From the NCBI RefSeq assembly GCF_001056295.1, contig NZ_JVMD01000006.1, positions 62,232-126,231 of the forward strand: a stretch of DNA of 64,000 nucleotides, given 5' to 3'. Source of the stretch: Corynebacterium halotolerans. Lineage in GTDB: Bacteria > Actinomycetota > Actinomycetes > Mycobacteriales > Mycobacteriaceae. A program made the translations under genes and the position numbers. The notes beneath the pieces are model-generated. The model did not search any database and had not been told where the DNA came from. It worked only from the letters and a program-made list of their open reading frames with translations. This document shows positions 28,354 to 35,552 of this stretch, piece by piece; within the stretch, counting starts at the first letter, position 1, and each line of letters begins with the position of its first letter.

Positions 28354-28794
28354 ATGCAGCTCACGGTGTTCTCCGACCTGAGCCTCCGGATTATCATGCG
28401 CATGGCGGCGGGCGAACCCGGGCGGAAATTCACCGCGGGGGCGGTGGCCGACGAGCTCAACGCGTCGCGGGCCCACGTGGCGAAGGTCGTGACCAAACTC
28501 GTCGAAATGGAGCTGGTCACCGCCGTCAAGGGCCGCTATGGCGGCATCTACCTCGCCGACGGTGCCCTGGATCGCTCCGTGGGGCATATCCTCCGCGAAC
28601 TGGAGGGCGGCGAGGTCGTCGACTGCGTCGGCACGAACTGCCCGCTGCTGCCCGGCTGCCGGCTGCGCGGCGCGCTCGCGGGCGCCCAGGAGGCGTTCTT
28701 CGCGCACCTCGACCCCATCACCATCCGCGATCTCGTGCCGGACCGCGGCGCGGGAACGCCGCTCCAGCTGCTCGGCGTGGGCAAGCCCGAATAG
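28354..28794 (+). CDS. nsrR: Rrf2-family nitric oxide-sensing repressor (NsrR type)
   Basis: NsrR holds an iron-sulfur cluster and releases DNA when the cluster reacts with NO. The 146-residue protein starts MQLTVFSDLSLR, a typical Rrf2 N-terminus. The winged helix spans about residues 25-65, and the three cluster cysteines are in CVGTNCPLLPGC at about 91-102. AGAGAGG precedes ATG 28354 by about 10 bases. Longer in-frame starts lack family similarity. It sits directly upstream of the flavohaemoglobin gene, whose promoter has a matching palindrome. That pairing is the classic NO-detoxification arrangement. Confidence 0.9.
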   Translation: MQLTVFSDLSLRIIMRMAAGEPGRKFTAGAVADELNASRAHVAKVVTKLVEMELVTAVKGRYGGIYLADGALDRSVGHILRELEGGEVVDCVGTNCPLLPGCRLRGALAGAQEAFFAHLDPITIRDLVPDRGAGTPLQLLGVGKPE

Positions 28795-28905
28795 CGCTCC
28801 CGGAGGAATTCTCCACTCTCCTCGGTGGCGGCGGGGGTGGCCGTCGCAAAGCAAGGGCCAGCTGTTTTTTGACCGTCCCACCTGGACCGTTACCCCCGCC
28901 CCGGT

Positions 28906-28930
28906 TAATGCGTAAAGCAGATGCGCATTA
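28906..28930 (+). promoter_or_regulatory. probable NsrR operator in the hmp promoter
   Basis: TAATGCG (28906-28912) and CGCATTA (28924-28930) are perfect inverted arms around 11 bases. ATGCG-type half-sites at this spacing resemble NsrR sites. The palindrome covers the -35/spacer zone of the -10 TAGCGT at 28936-28941, so bound repressor would block transcription. Confidence 0.6.
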
Positions 28931-28981
28931 GGTGCTAGCGTTGTCGGCGAACCTCACCCCGACACCCCACAGGGAGCACCC

Positions 28982-30196
28982 ATGGCCACCATCGACGTCA
29001 AAAAAACCGGCCTCACCGACGATCAGGCGGAGATCATCCGCCAGACGCTGCCCGTCGTCGGCGCGAACATCGGCGACATCACCCCGAACTTCTACCGCCG
29101 CATGTTCACCGCCCATCCGGAGCTGCTCGCCGACACCTTCAACCGCGGCAACCAGAAGCAGGGCGCGCAGCAGAAGGCGCTCGCCGCCTCCGTGGCCACG
29201 TTCGCCGCCACGCTCGTCGACCCCGATGCCCCCGCCCCCGAAGAGCTGCTGGCGCGCATCGGCCACAAGCACATCTCCGTCGGCATCGTCGAGGAGCAGT
29301 ACCCCATCGTCCACCGCCACCTGTTCGACGCCATCGAGGAGGTCCTGACCCCCGAGGTGTTCCAGGGCGCCGTCCGCGATGCGTGGGATGCGGTGTACCT
29401 GGAAATGCAGCGCGTTCTGGTGGACTTCGAAAAGCAGCTTTACGACGAGTCCGGCGTCGCCCCCGGAGACGTGTTCCGCGCGGCGGAGGTCGTCTCGCGG
29501 GAGGATCTGAGCGACGACGTCGTCGTGTTCGGCGTGCGCGGCAAGGAGACGGAACTGCCCGGATTTGAGCCGGGGCAGTACATTTCCGTGCGGCAGACGA
29601 TGGCGGATGGCGCGCGCCAGCTGCGCCAGTACTCGCTGGTCGGCGTGCCGGGCGATGGCGTGCTGAAGTTCGCCGTCCGCCGCGTGCCCGCCGATGAACT
29701 CGCGAACCTGCCCGCCGGCGAGGTGTCCAACAAGCTGTGCGATGACGTGCGTGTCGGCGATGAGATCGAGATTTCCCTGCCTGCGGGGGATCTGGTGCTC
29801 GACGTGGATTCGGATGAGCCGGTGGTGCTGGTGTCCGCCGGCATCGGCGCGACGCCGATGGTCGGCATGCTCAACTTCCTCGCCGCCAACGGGTCGGAGC
29901 GCCGGGTGCTGTCCTGCCATGCCGACCGGTCGGAGGCGGCCGACGCGCTCGGCGCGGAGCGTGGGGCCGCGGTCGAGGCTCTGGTCAACGGTTCCGAGAA
30001 GCGCTGGTATGAGCCCGAATTCATGGACCTGTCGGACAACGGCGGCGTCGAGCTGCCGGAAGGCGCGCAGTTCTACATCTGCGGCGGAAACGGCTTCCTG
30101 CAGCACGTCCGGGGCCAGCTTGCCGAGCGCGGCGTCGACCGTGCCCGCATCCACTTCGAGCTGTTCAGCCCCAACGACTGGCTGCTGGATGCGTGA
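28982..30196 (+). CDS. hmp: flavohaemoglobin / nitric oxide dioxygenase
   Basis: This enzyme oxidises NO to nitrate using O2 and NAD(P)H. The 404-residue protein has a globin domain (about 1-140) with the proximal-haem segment GHKHISVGIVEEQYPIVHRHL, an FAD domain (about 150-260) with QLRQYSLVG, and an NAD domain with AGIGATPMVGML (about 282) and CGGNGFLQ (about 365), ending in ELFSP. All three domains are complete. It follows nsrR by 187 bases and has its own promoter and operator. Respiratory protection against NO is the likely role. Confidence 0.95.
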   Translation: MATIDVKKTGLTDDQAEIIRQTLPVVGANIGDITPNFYRRMFTAHPELLADTFNRGNQKQGAQQKALAASVATFAATLVDPDAPAPEELLARIGHKHISVGIVEEQYPIVHRHLFDAIEEVLTPEVFQGAVRDAWDAVYLEMQRVLVDFEKQLYDESGVAPGDVFRAAEVVSREDLSDDVVVFGVRGKETELPGFEPGQYISVRQTMADGARQLRQYSLVGVPGDGVLKFAVRRVPADELANLPAGEVSNKLCDDVRVGDEIEISLPAGDLVLDVDSDEPVVLVSAGIGATPMVGMLNFLAANGSERRVLSCHADRSEAADALGAERGAAVEALVNGSEKRWYEPEFMDLSDNGGVELPEGAQFYICGGNGFLQHVRGQLAERGVDRARIHFELFSPNDWLLDA

Positions 30197-30228
30197 GGTG
30201 CAGGGCTTCGGCCTGAGGTGCCTTTGCG

Positions 30229-30267
30229 GCGCCCGTTCGTCCCGAGCGTTTGTTCGGGGCGGGCGGG
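30229..30267 (+). terminator. possible hairpin terminator after hmp
   Basis: An imperfect stem pairs CGCCCGTTCGTCCCGA with TTCGGGGCGGGCG around GCGTTTG. It begins about 32 bases after the hmp stop. No T tail. Confidence 0.4.
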
Positions 30268-30397
30268 CGTCGCTTGTCATTTGACCTGGGGGACCGTGAT
30301 TGTCGCGTTCGGGTGGCGAAGGGCTGTTCGAGCGGTTATCGTAGTCGTTGGAACAAACGTTCACGTGATGCGGGGATCATGGAGTTCGGGAGGGGTC

Positions 30398-32593
30398 GTG
30401 TCCGAAAATGAAGGCGAGTGTGGCTCGGGCGTCGGAGTTGGCGCTCGTGCCGGGATCGATTCTGGCGGTGAGGCCGGCGTCGGTCCCGTCGCTGGAGCAG
30501 GCGATGGGCCCGGTGCCGGAGCGGTCGATGGTTCGGACAAGGGAGCTGAGGTTGATTCCGGCAGCGTGGTGGGCACTGGGGCGGGAGCGGCGCTAGGCGA
30601 ACGGCCCGGCTGGGGCTCAATGGGGCCGCCCGGTACACCCGAGTCGAACGAGTCGACCGGGATCCGGGCGGAACGGCTCGTTCGTGAACTGGGCGGCATC
30701 GTCTCGCAGCTGATGGCGCTCGATCATCGATCGGAGATCACCGACGCCGGGGATCCGGGATATGACCGGCTCGAAGGTGCGATGGCGAAGCTTTTCCTGT
30801 TCCTGCGCCAGGCCGACGCCGTCCTCGGGCTCTTCGCCGACGTCGCGCTCACCGTCGAGGCGCACCGGAGGCTGGGAGGGAGGGCCACTGCAAAGTCTTA
30901 CCTCCGCCGAATCTTGGACTGCACCGACGCGCAGGCGGCGCACATCATCGAGTACCGCGACACGCTCCGGCCGCAGCCGGACCCTGCCCCTCCCCCGGAG
31001 GCAAACGCCGAGGAAATCGCCGCGAGAGCCGAGCTTCAGGAAAAGCGCCGGGAAATCGCGGCGTCCCTGGAAGCGTCCGCGCGCAGGGGCAACTTCCCCA
31101 TCGAACGTTCGCGGCAGCTGAACAGGTTTCTCGGCGCCTTTGACGGGCAGGAGCACGGGATGGTCGAGAAGGTGGCCGACGCCATCGCCGGCAAGGTCGA
31201 TGAGACGAAGGCCGCGGGATTCCTCCCCATGATGTCGTCCGAAGCGGAACCTCATCTGCGCAAACGGAAGTCGAAGGAAAAGGCCGGCGCATCGAAGGCG
31301 TATCTGACCGTCCACGCCCCGGATGTCAACGGCATGTGCAGGATGACCGCGCTGTTGCCCGCGCCGACGGCCGCTCTGGTCAACGCGGCAATGCACGTCA
31401 ACGCCGCGCCGGGGATGTTCATGGACTTGCCCGAGGGGACCCCCGACTTCCGGACGGTCGGCCAACGGCGGGTTCATGCACTCCACCACATCATGGTGAA
31501 CATCCTCGCCGGGCCGGAATGGGCCGACGGTGGTGGTGATGGCGGCAATTGGGAAACCGGTGGCTTCGGGGACGATGGCGGCAATTGGGATGCCGGCGGC
31601 GTCGCAAAGCAGAAAAGCCATGCCGAACCCGGTGGCGGCTTCGATGGGGACCCGCCCGCGGGCGGACGGTCACCCGAACCGCAGCCATCGGGCGCATGGG
31701 CACCGGGAGAGTTGCCGCCGGACGCGCAGTCCCCGGAGCAATCGGGGCGACGCACGCACCCGCCGAATGAGAAGTCGCCGGACACGCAGCCACCGGGTCA
31801 ACCGCAGCGCCGGACGCACCCGCCGAATGAGAAGGCGCCGGATGGGCAGCCGTCGCGGGGAACCCGTGGGCCGGGTGGGCCGGAGCAGGGGCTGCTGCGG
31901 TGGGTGCGAACCGACTCGCCATGGTGGGATCCGGAGCAATGCCCGTTCGTCGCGGACCTGTTTTCGGGCAGCGCCAAACCGTTGGGGAAGAAGTTGCCGG
32001 GAGTGGGGGCCGTGGTCGTCGCGATACGCGCGTCGGAACTGGATGAGGAACTGAAGGCGAAGCGGTTGGATCGAAAGCGGTTCCCGACGAATACGGGCAT
32101 TGACCTCACGCTGGAGGAGCTGCTGTCGCTCGGCGCCGACACGTACTCGTGGCTGGCGGAGCTCGATGACCTCACGGGCAGGCCCCTGCAACTGGGGCGG
32201 TCGCGGCGCACCGCGAGCCTGTGTCAGCGGATTGCCCTCCTCGCCTCGGAAACCGTGTGCACGTACCCGGGCTGCGAAAAGCCGGCGATCGATTGCGAAA
32301 CGCACCACATCGGCGACTGGGCAAATGGGGGAGGCACCGACATCGACAATCTGACTTACCGTTGCCCCGAGCATCACCGCGAGAACGACGACACCAAATC
32401 CGCTCCCGGCTGCGGGCACGCCACGCACCCGAGGGACACGGGGCGCGCGGGGCACCGGTTCCCCGGGAAAGCGCCCGAGTTCAACGATTCTCCCGCCGCC
32501 AGGAAATCGCCCGGATGGAGCGGAACTTGGTGGGCGAAGTACCAGAAGGAGTGGCGTGAAATGGAGGAAGCGTGCGGGACCCTGTGTCGATGA
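30398..32593 (+). CDS. DUF222 and HNH endonuclease domain protein (13E12-like)
   Basis: The product of about 731 residues has an acidic Gly-rich N-terminus, a DUF222 region (about residues 100-350: helical, with LLGLFADVALTVEAHRRLGG and the SYLRRILD pattern), a long unconserved linker (about 375-545) rich in Gly, Pro and Gln, and a C-terminal HNH nuclease (C-x4-C, then HHIGDWANGG, DNL, CPEHH). Such 13E12-family proteins are widespread, often multicopy, in actinobacteria and their function is unresolved. The linker holds a 60-bp duplicated unit encoding RRTHPPNEK twice (31747-31806 and 31807 on) and a GTCGCAAAGC copy (31601-31610). GTG 30398 has GGGAGG just upstream; an ATG at 30368 is an alternative. 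Confidence 0.82.
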   Translation: MSENEGECGSGVGVGARAGIDSGGEAGVGPVAGAGDGPGAGAVDGSDKGAEVDSGSVVGTGAGAALGERPGWGSMGPPGTPESNESTGIRAERLVRELGGIVSQLMALDHRSEITDAGDPGYDRLEGAMAKLFLFLRQADAVLGLFADVALTVEAHRRLGGRATAKSYLRRILDCTDAQAAHIIEYRDTLRPQPDPAPPPEANAEEIAARAELQEKRREIAASLEASARRGNFPIERSRQLNRFLGAFDGQEHGMVEKVADAIAGKVDETKAAGFLPMMSSEAEPHLRKRKSKEKAGASKAYLTVHAPDVNGMCRMTALLPAPTAALVNAAMHVNAAPGMFMDLPEGTPDFRTVGQRRVHALHHIMVNILAGPEWADGGGDGGNWETGGFGDDGGNWDAGGVAKQKSHAEPGGGFDGDPPAGGRSPEPQPSGAWAPGELPPDAQSPEQSGRRTHPPNEKSPDTQPPGQPQRRTHPPNEKAPDGQPSRGTRGPGGPEQGLLRWVRTDSPWWDPEQCPFVADLFSGSAKPLGKKLPGVGAVVVAIRASELDEELKAKRLDRKRFPTNTGIDLTLEELLSLGADTYSWLAELDDLTGRPLQLGRSRRTASLCQRIALLASETVCTYPGCEKPAIDCETHHIGDWANGGGTDIDNLTYRCPEHHRENDDTKSAPGCGHATHPRDTGRAGHRFPGKAPEFNDSPAARKSPGWSGTWWAKYQKEWREMEEACGTLCR

Positions 32594-32656
32594 GCCTCGG
32601 CGGGGTGACGAGGTGCACTCGAAAAGGGGGTGTCCGAACGGACAACCGCGGCGCGA

Positions 32657-32680
32657 TGTGATGATAATGAACCGATCACA
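32657..32680. promoter_or_regulatory. inverted repeat upstream of the decarboxylase-like gene
   Basis: TGTGAT (32657-32662) and ATCACA (32675-32680) are inverted around 12 bases. They may be an operator for the downstream gene. Spacing is too wide for a GlxR/CRP site. Confidence 0.25.
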
Positions 32681-32854
32681 ATTCGCCCATGGCGCAGATG
32701 GTGCAACCGGACGTGGTCGACGCCCACGAACCCGGCGGCGAACTCGCCGCAGCAGGTACCAACCGCGCCCGTGGTGCCCACCGCCACCGCGGTGCAAACG
32801 GCATCAACGGCGCCGCGGGCGCAGGCGATCCACACGACGAGGGGCACGATTCAC

Positions 32855-33268
32855 ATGACCGATCAGAATTCCACCGAAGATGGCCGTTTCGACGCCGGCA
32901 TTCGCGTCCGCCGCGAGGTGATGGGCGACGACTTCGTCGACGCCGCCCTCGAGCGCAACGCCGGCACCGACGGCGAGGACCTCCAGCGGCACATCACGGA
33001 GACGGTCTGGGGTTCCGTGTGGACCCGCGATGGCTTGGCGAATCGCGACCGCAGCCTGCTCAACATCGGGATGCTCGTGGCCCTGCGCGCCACCGGCGAG
33101 CTGCGCGGTCACGTCCGAGGTGGCCTGCGCAACGGCCTGTCCCGCGAGGAAATCACGGAGGCCGTAATCCACACCGCCGGTTACTGCGGTGCCCCCGCGG
33201 CACTGTCCGCGATGAAGGTCGTCCAGGAGGTTCTGGTGGAGGAACTCGGCCCGCTGCAGGGCGAGTAA
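32855..33268 (+). CDS. carboxymuconolactone decarboxylase-like protein
   Basis: The 137-residue protein matches the small single-domain CMD family: GIRVRREVMGD near the start, WTRDGLANRDRSLLNIGMLVAL in the middle, and the hallmark HTAGYCGAPAALSAM (about residues 98-112) as in PcaC. True PcaC converts 4-carboxymuconolactone in the protocatechuate pathway, but no other pca gene is nearby, so the substrate is unsettled and a peroxidase-like role is possible. ATG 32855 is used because similarity begins there. A strong terminator follows. Confidence 0.78.
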   Translation: MTDQNSTEDGRFDAGIRVRREVMGDDFVDAALERNAGTDGEDLQRHITETVWGSVWTRDGLANRDRSLLNIGMLVALRATGELRGHVRGGLRNGLSREEITEAVIHTAGYCGAPAALSAMKVVQEVLVEELGPLQGE

Positions 33269-33568
33269 GGCGCGCTTGGCGCGAGCCGATCGGCGTCAGA
33301 CGCCGAAAACGGGCGGCAACGGATGGGGGATCCGTTGCCGCCCGAGCGTTTTACTGGGCCGGCTCAGCTGAACCGCCGGACCCGACTTGCTGAAGCCGGT
33401 CTAACGGATCCGACCTGCCGGGCCCGGTCTTCCAGAGCCGACTTGCCGGTCCCGACAAACCAGAGCCGACTTGCCGGGCCCGGCTTGCCGGGCCCGACAT
33501 TCCTGAGCCGACCTGCCGAACCCGATTCTGCCGAGCGCGACCCAACGCGTCTGACCCAAACTGCCCGG
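33269..33568. other. convergent gap with terminator and degenerate repeats
   Basis: After the terminator at 33310-33344, about 180 bases (33361-33540) consist of degenerate units of roughly 20-24 bases around GAGCCGACTTGCCGGGCCCG. No gene is supported; the frames through it read as Arg/Pro/Ala-rich noise. Confidence 0.7.
33310..33344. terminator. strong bidirectional terminator
   Basis: Perfect 15-base arms (33310-33324, 33330-33344) with a GGGGG loop are followed on the plus strand by AGCGTTTTACT and preceded by GAAAAC, so the hairpin can serve both the decarboxylase-like gene and leftward betA. Confidence 0.8.
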
Positions 33569-35308
33569 CTACTTGGCCGCAGCCTCCGGCGGGTCGAGCG
33601 GGTCGCCGTGGCCGGCTCGGTAGTAGGGCAGGTCCAGCGGCTCGAGCGGGGTCTTTCCGGCGATGAGGTCGGCGGCCTTCTCGGCGATCATCATGGTCGG
33701 GGCGTAGATGTTGCCGTTGGTGATGCCGGGCAGCACGGACGCGTCGACCACGTAGAGGCCTTCGGTGCCGTGGACGCCCATGGTGTCGGGGTTCACGACG
33801 GCCATTTCGTCGGACTCGGGGCCCATGACGCAGGTGCAGGACGGGTGCAGTGCGGTCTCGGCGTCGCGGCGGACCCAGTCGAGGATCTGTTCGTCGGTTT
33901 CGACGTCGGCGCCGGGGGAGGTTTCGACGTCCCAGTATTCGCGCATGGCGGGGGTGTCCAGCAGCTTGCGGGACGTCCGGATGGCCTCGACCCATTCGCG
34001 GCGGTCCTGATCGGTGGAGAGGTAGTTGAACAGAATCTCGGGCTTCTTCATCGGGTCCGAGGACGTGATGCGCACGTGGCCGCGGGCGTCGGAGTACATG
34101 GGGCCGACGTGGAACTGGAAGCCGTGGTCGCCTTCGGGCTTCGTGCCGTCGTAGCGCATGGCCAGCGGCAGGAAGTGGAACATGAGGTTGGGGTAGGCCT
34201 CGTTTTCGTTGGAGCGGGCGAAGCCGCCGCCTTCGAAGTGCGAGGTGGCCACGGGGCCCTTCTTGGTCAGGATCCACTGCAGGCCGATGAACGGCCAGCG
34301 CCACTTCTCCAGGTACGGCTGGGAGCTGACGGGCTTGGTGCAGTTGTACTGGACGTAGACCTCGAGGTGGTCCTGCAGGTTTTCGCCGACGCCGGGCAGG
34401 TGCTTGACGACGTTGATGCCCACCTTGTTCAGCAGGTCCTTGTCGCCCACGCCGGACAGCTGGAGGAGCTGGGGCGAGTTGAATGCGCCGCCGGCCAGGA
34501 TGACCTTGTCGGCGCGGACCTGGTGCAGTCGGCCGCCCTTGCGGTATTCGACGCCGACGGCCTTGGTGCCCTCGAAGAGGATGCGGGTGGTGTGGGCGCG
34601 GGTGCGCAGTTCGACGTTCGGGCGCTTGAGCGCGGGGTGGAGGTAGGCGCGCGACGCCGAGAGGCGCTTGCCGCCGTCGATGTTGGCGTCGAAGGGGCCG
34701 AAGCCTTCCTGGCGGTAGCCGTTGACGTCGGGGGTGTAGTGGTAGCCGGCCTGCTCGATGGACTTGAAGAAGGCCTTGAACAGCGGCGAGTCCGCCGGTC
34801 CGCGCTTCATGCGCAGCGGGCCGTCGTGACCGCGGCGGGGGTCGTCCGGGTCGGAGCCGAGGGCGTTTTCCATGCGCTTGAAGTAGGGCAGGACGTTGCT
34901 CCAGCCCCACTCTTCGAGGCCTTCGCGGGCGCCCCACTTTTCGTAGTCCATGGGGTTGCCGCGCTGGTAGATCTGCCCGTTGATGGACGAGGAGCCGCCG
35001 ACGACCTTGCCGCGGGTGTGGTAGATGCGGCGCCCGTTCATCTCCGGTTCGGGTTCGGATTCGTAGGCCCAGTCGTAGAAGCGGTTGCCGATGGGGAACG
35101 AGAACGCCGACGGCATGTGGATGTACAGGTCCCACAGCGAGTCCATGCGGCCGGCCTCGAGGACGAGGACGGAGGTGGTGAAGTCGTCCGAGAGGCGGTT
35201 GGCCAGGACGGAACCGGCGGAGCCGGCGCCGACGATGACGATGTCCTTGTGCTCGACGGGTCCGTCGGCGGAGTTCTTCCGGCGGCGGGTGAAGGGGAAT
35301 GCGGGCAT
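33569..35308 (-). CDS. betA: choline dehydrogenase (GMC oxidoreductase)
   Basis: This FAD enzyme oxidises choline to betaine aldehyde. The 579-residue protein has the dinucleotide motif [17 protein letters not shown] at about residues 21-37, the GMC signatures [11 protein letters not shown] (about 95) and [16 protein letters not shown] (about 270), and the C-terminal catalytic histidine in HPSCTCVMG with the [19 protein letters not shown] end. ATG 35308 with CCGGAGGAAAC upstream is preferred over the longer frame to 35434. It is divergent from betT-betB, a standard choline-to-betaine cluster, with no BetI repressor gene beside it. It contains GTCGTCAAGC (34402-34411, minus strand) read as V-V-K. 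Confidence 0.92.
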   Translation of the reverse strand: MPAFPFTRRRKNSADGPVEHKDIVIVGAGSAGSVLANRLSDDFTTSVLVLEAGRMDSLWDLYIHMPSAFSFPIGNRFYDWAYESEPEPEMNGRRIYHTRGKVVGGSSSINGQIYQRGNPMDYEKWGAREGLEEWGWSNVLPYFKRMENALGSDPDDPRRGHDGPLRMKRGPADSPLFKAFFKSIEQAGYHYTPDVNGYRQEGFGPFDANIDGGKRLSASRAYLHPALKRPNVELRTRAHTTRILFEGTKAVGVEYRKGGRLHQVRADKVILAGGAFNSPQLLQLSGVGDKDLLNKVGINVVKHLPGVGENLQDHLEVYVQYNCTKPVSSQPYLEKWRWPFIGLQWILTKKGPVATSHFEGGGFARSNENEAYPNLMFHFLPLAMRYDGTKPEGDHGFQFHVGPMYSDARGHVRITSSDPMKKPEILFNYLSTDQDRREWVEAIRTSRKLLDTPAMREYWDVETSPGADVETDEQILDWVRRDAETALHPSCTCVMGPESDEMAVVNPDTMGVHGTEGLYVVDASVLPGITNGNIYAPTMMIAEKAADLIAGKTPLEPLDLPYYRAGHGDPLDPPEAAAK

Positions 35309-35448
35309 GTTTCCTCCGGATGTCGTGGGGTAGCGGGGGTGCGCTGTCACGCAGCGGGTTCCCCCAAAGGATGACATGACCTCGGCGGCCCGTGCCAACT
35401 TGCCCAGTAGTGTCAAGTTGCCGCGCCGCGGCATCGTCGCTGGTCAAC

Positions 35449-35462
35449 GTGATGATTATCAC
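35449..35462. promoter_or_regulatory. GlxR/CRP-like site between betA and betT
   Basis: GTGA-TGATTA-TCAC at 35449-35462 matches the TGTGA-N6-TCACA form used by the corynebacterial cAMP receptor GlxR, lacking the outermost T and A. It is placed to affect both divergent promoters. Confidence 0.45.
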
Positions 35463-35504
35463 CGTATATGCGGCTGGTCACATGGGTCGATTTGATTAAC
35501 GGCC

Positions 35505-35510
35505 TACACT
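35505..35510 (+). promoter_or_regulatory. -10 element of betT
   Basis: TACACT (35505-35510) with TTGATT 16 bases upstream forms a plausible promoter. The transcript would start near 35517, just before a 10-codon upstream ORF (35520-35552) that overlaps the betT start. Confidence 0.5.
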
Positions 35511-35519
35511 TGAACGGTC

Positions 35520-35552
35520 ATGAGTCAAACGAGGGATATTTCTTATGAATGA
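35520..35552 (+). CDS. possible 10-codon upstream ORF overlapping betT
   Basis: ATG at 35520 opens MSQTRDISYE and stops at TGA 35550-35552, 5 bases inside betT in another frame. The ATG lies only a few bases from the predicted transcript start, so it could be read as a leaderless leader peptide. It is too short to support by coding statistics. Confidence 0.2.
   Translation: MSQTRDISYE

Noticed and set aside
32657..32680. TGTGAT / ATCACA repeat as a GlxR site
   Set aside because: The inner TGTGA and TCACA are 14 bases apart, not 6.
33323..35374. Plus-strand frame opposite betA
   Set aside because: Val/Gly/Ala/Asp shadow translation; GMC motifs are on the minus strand.
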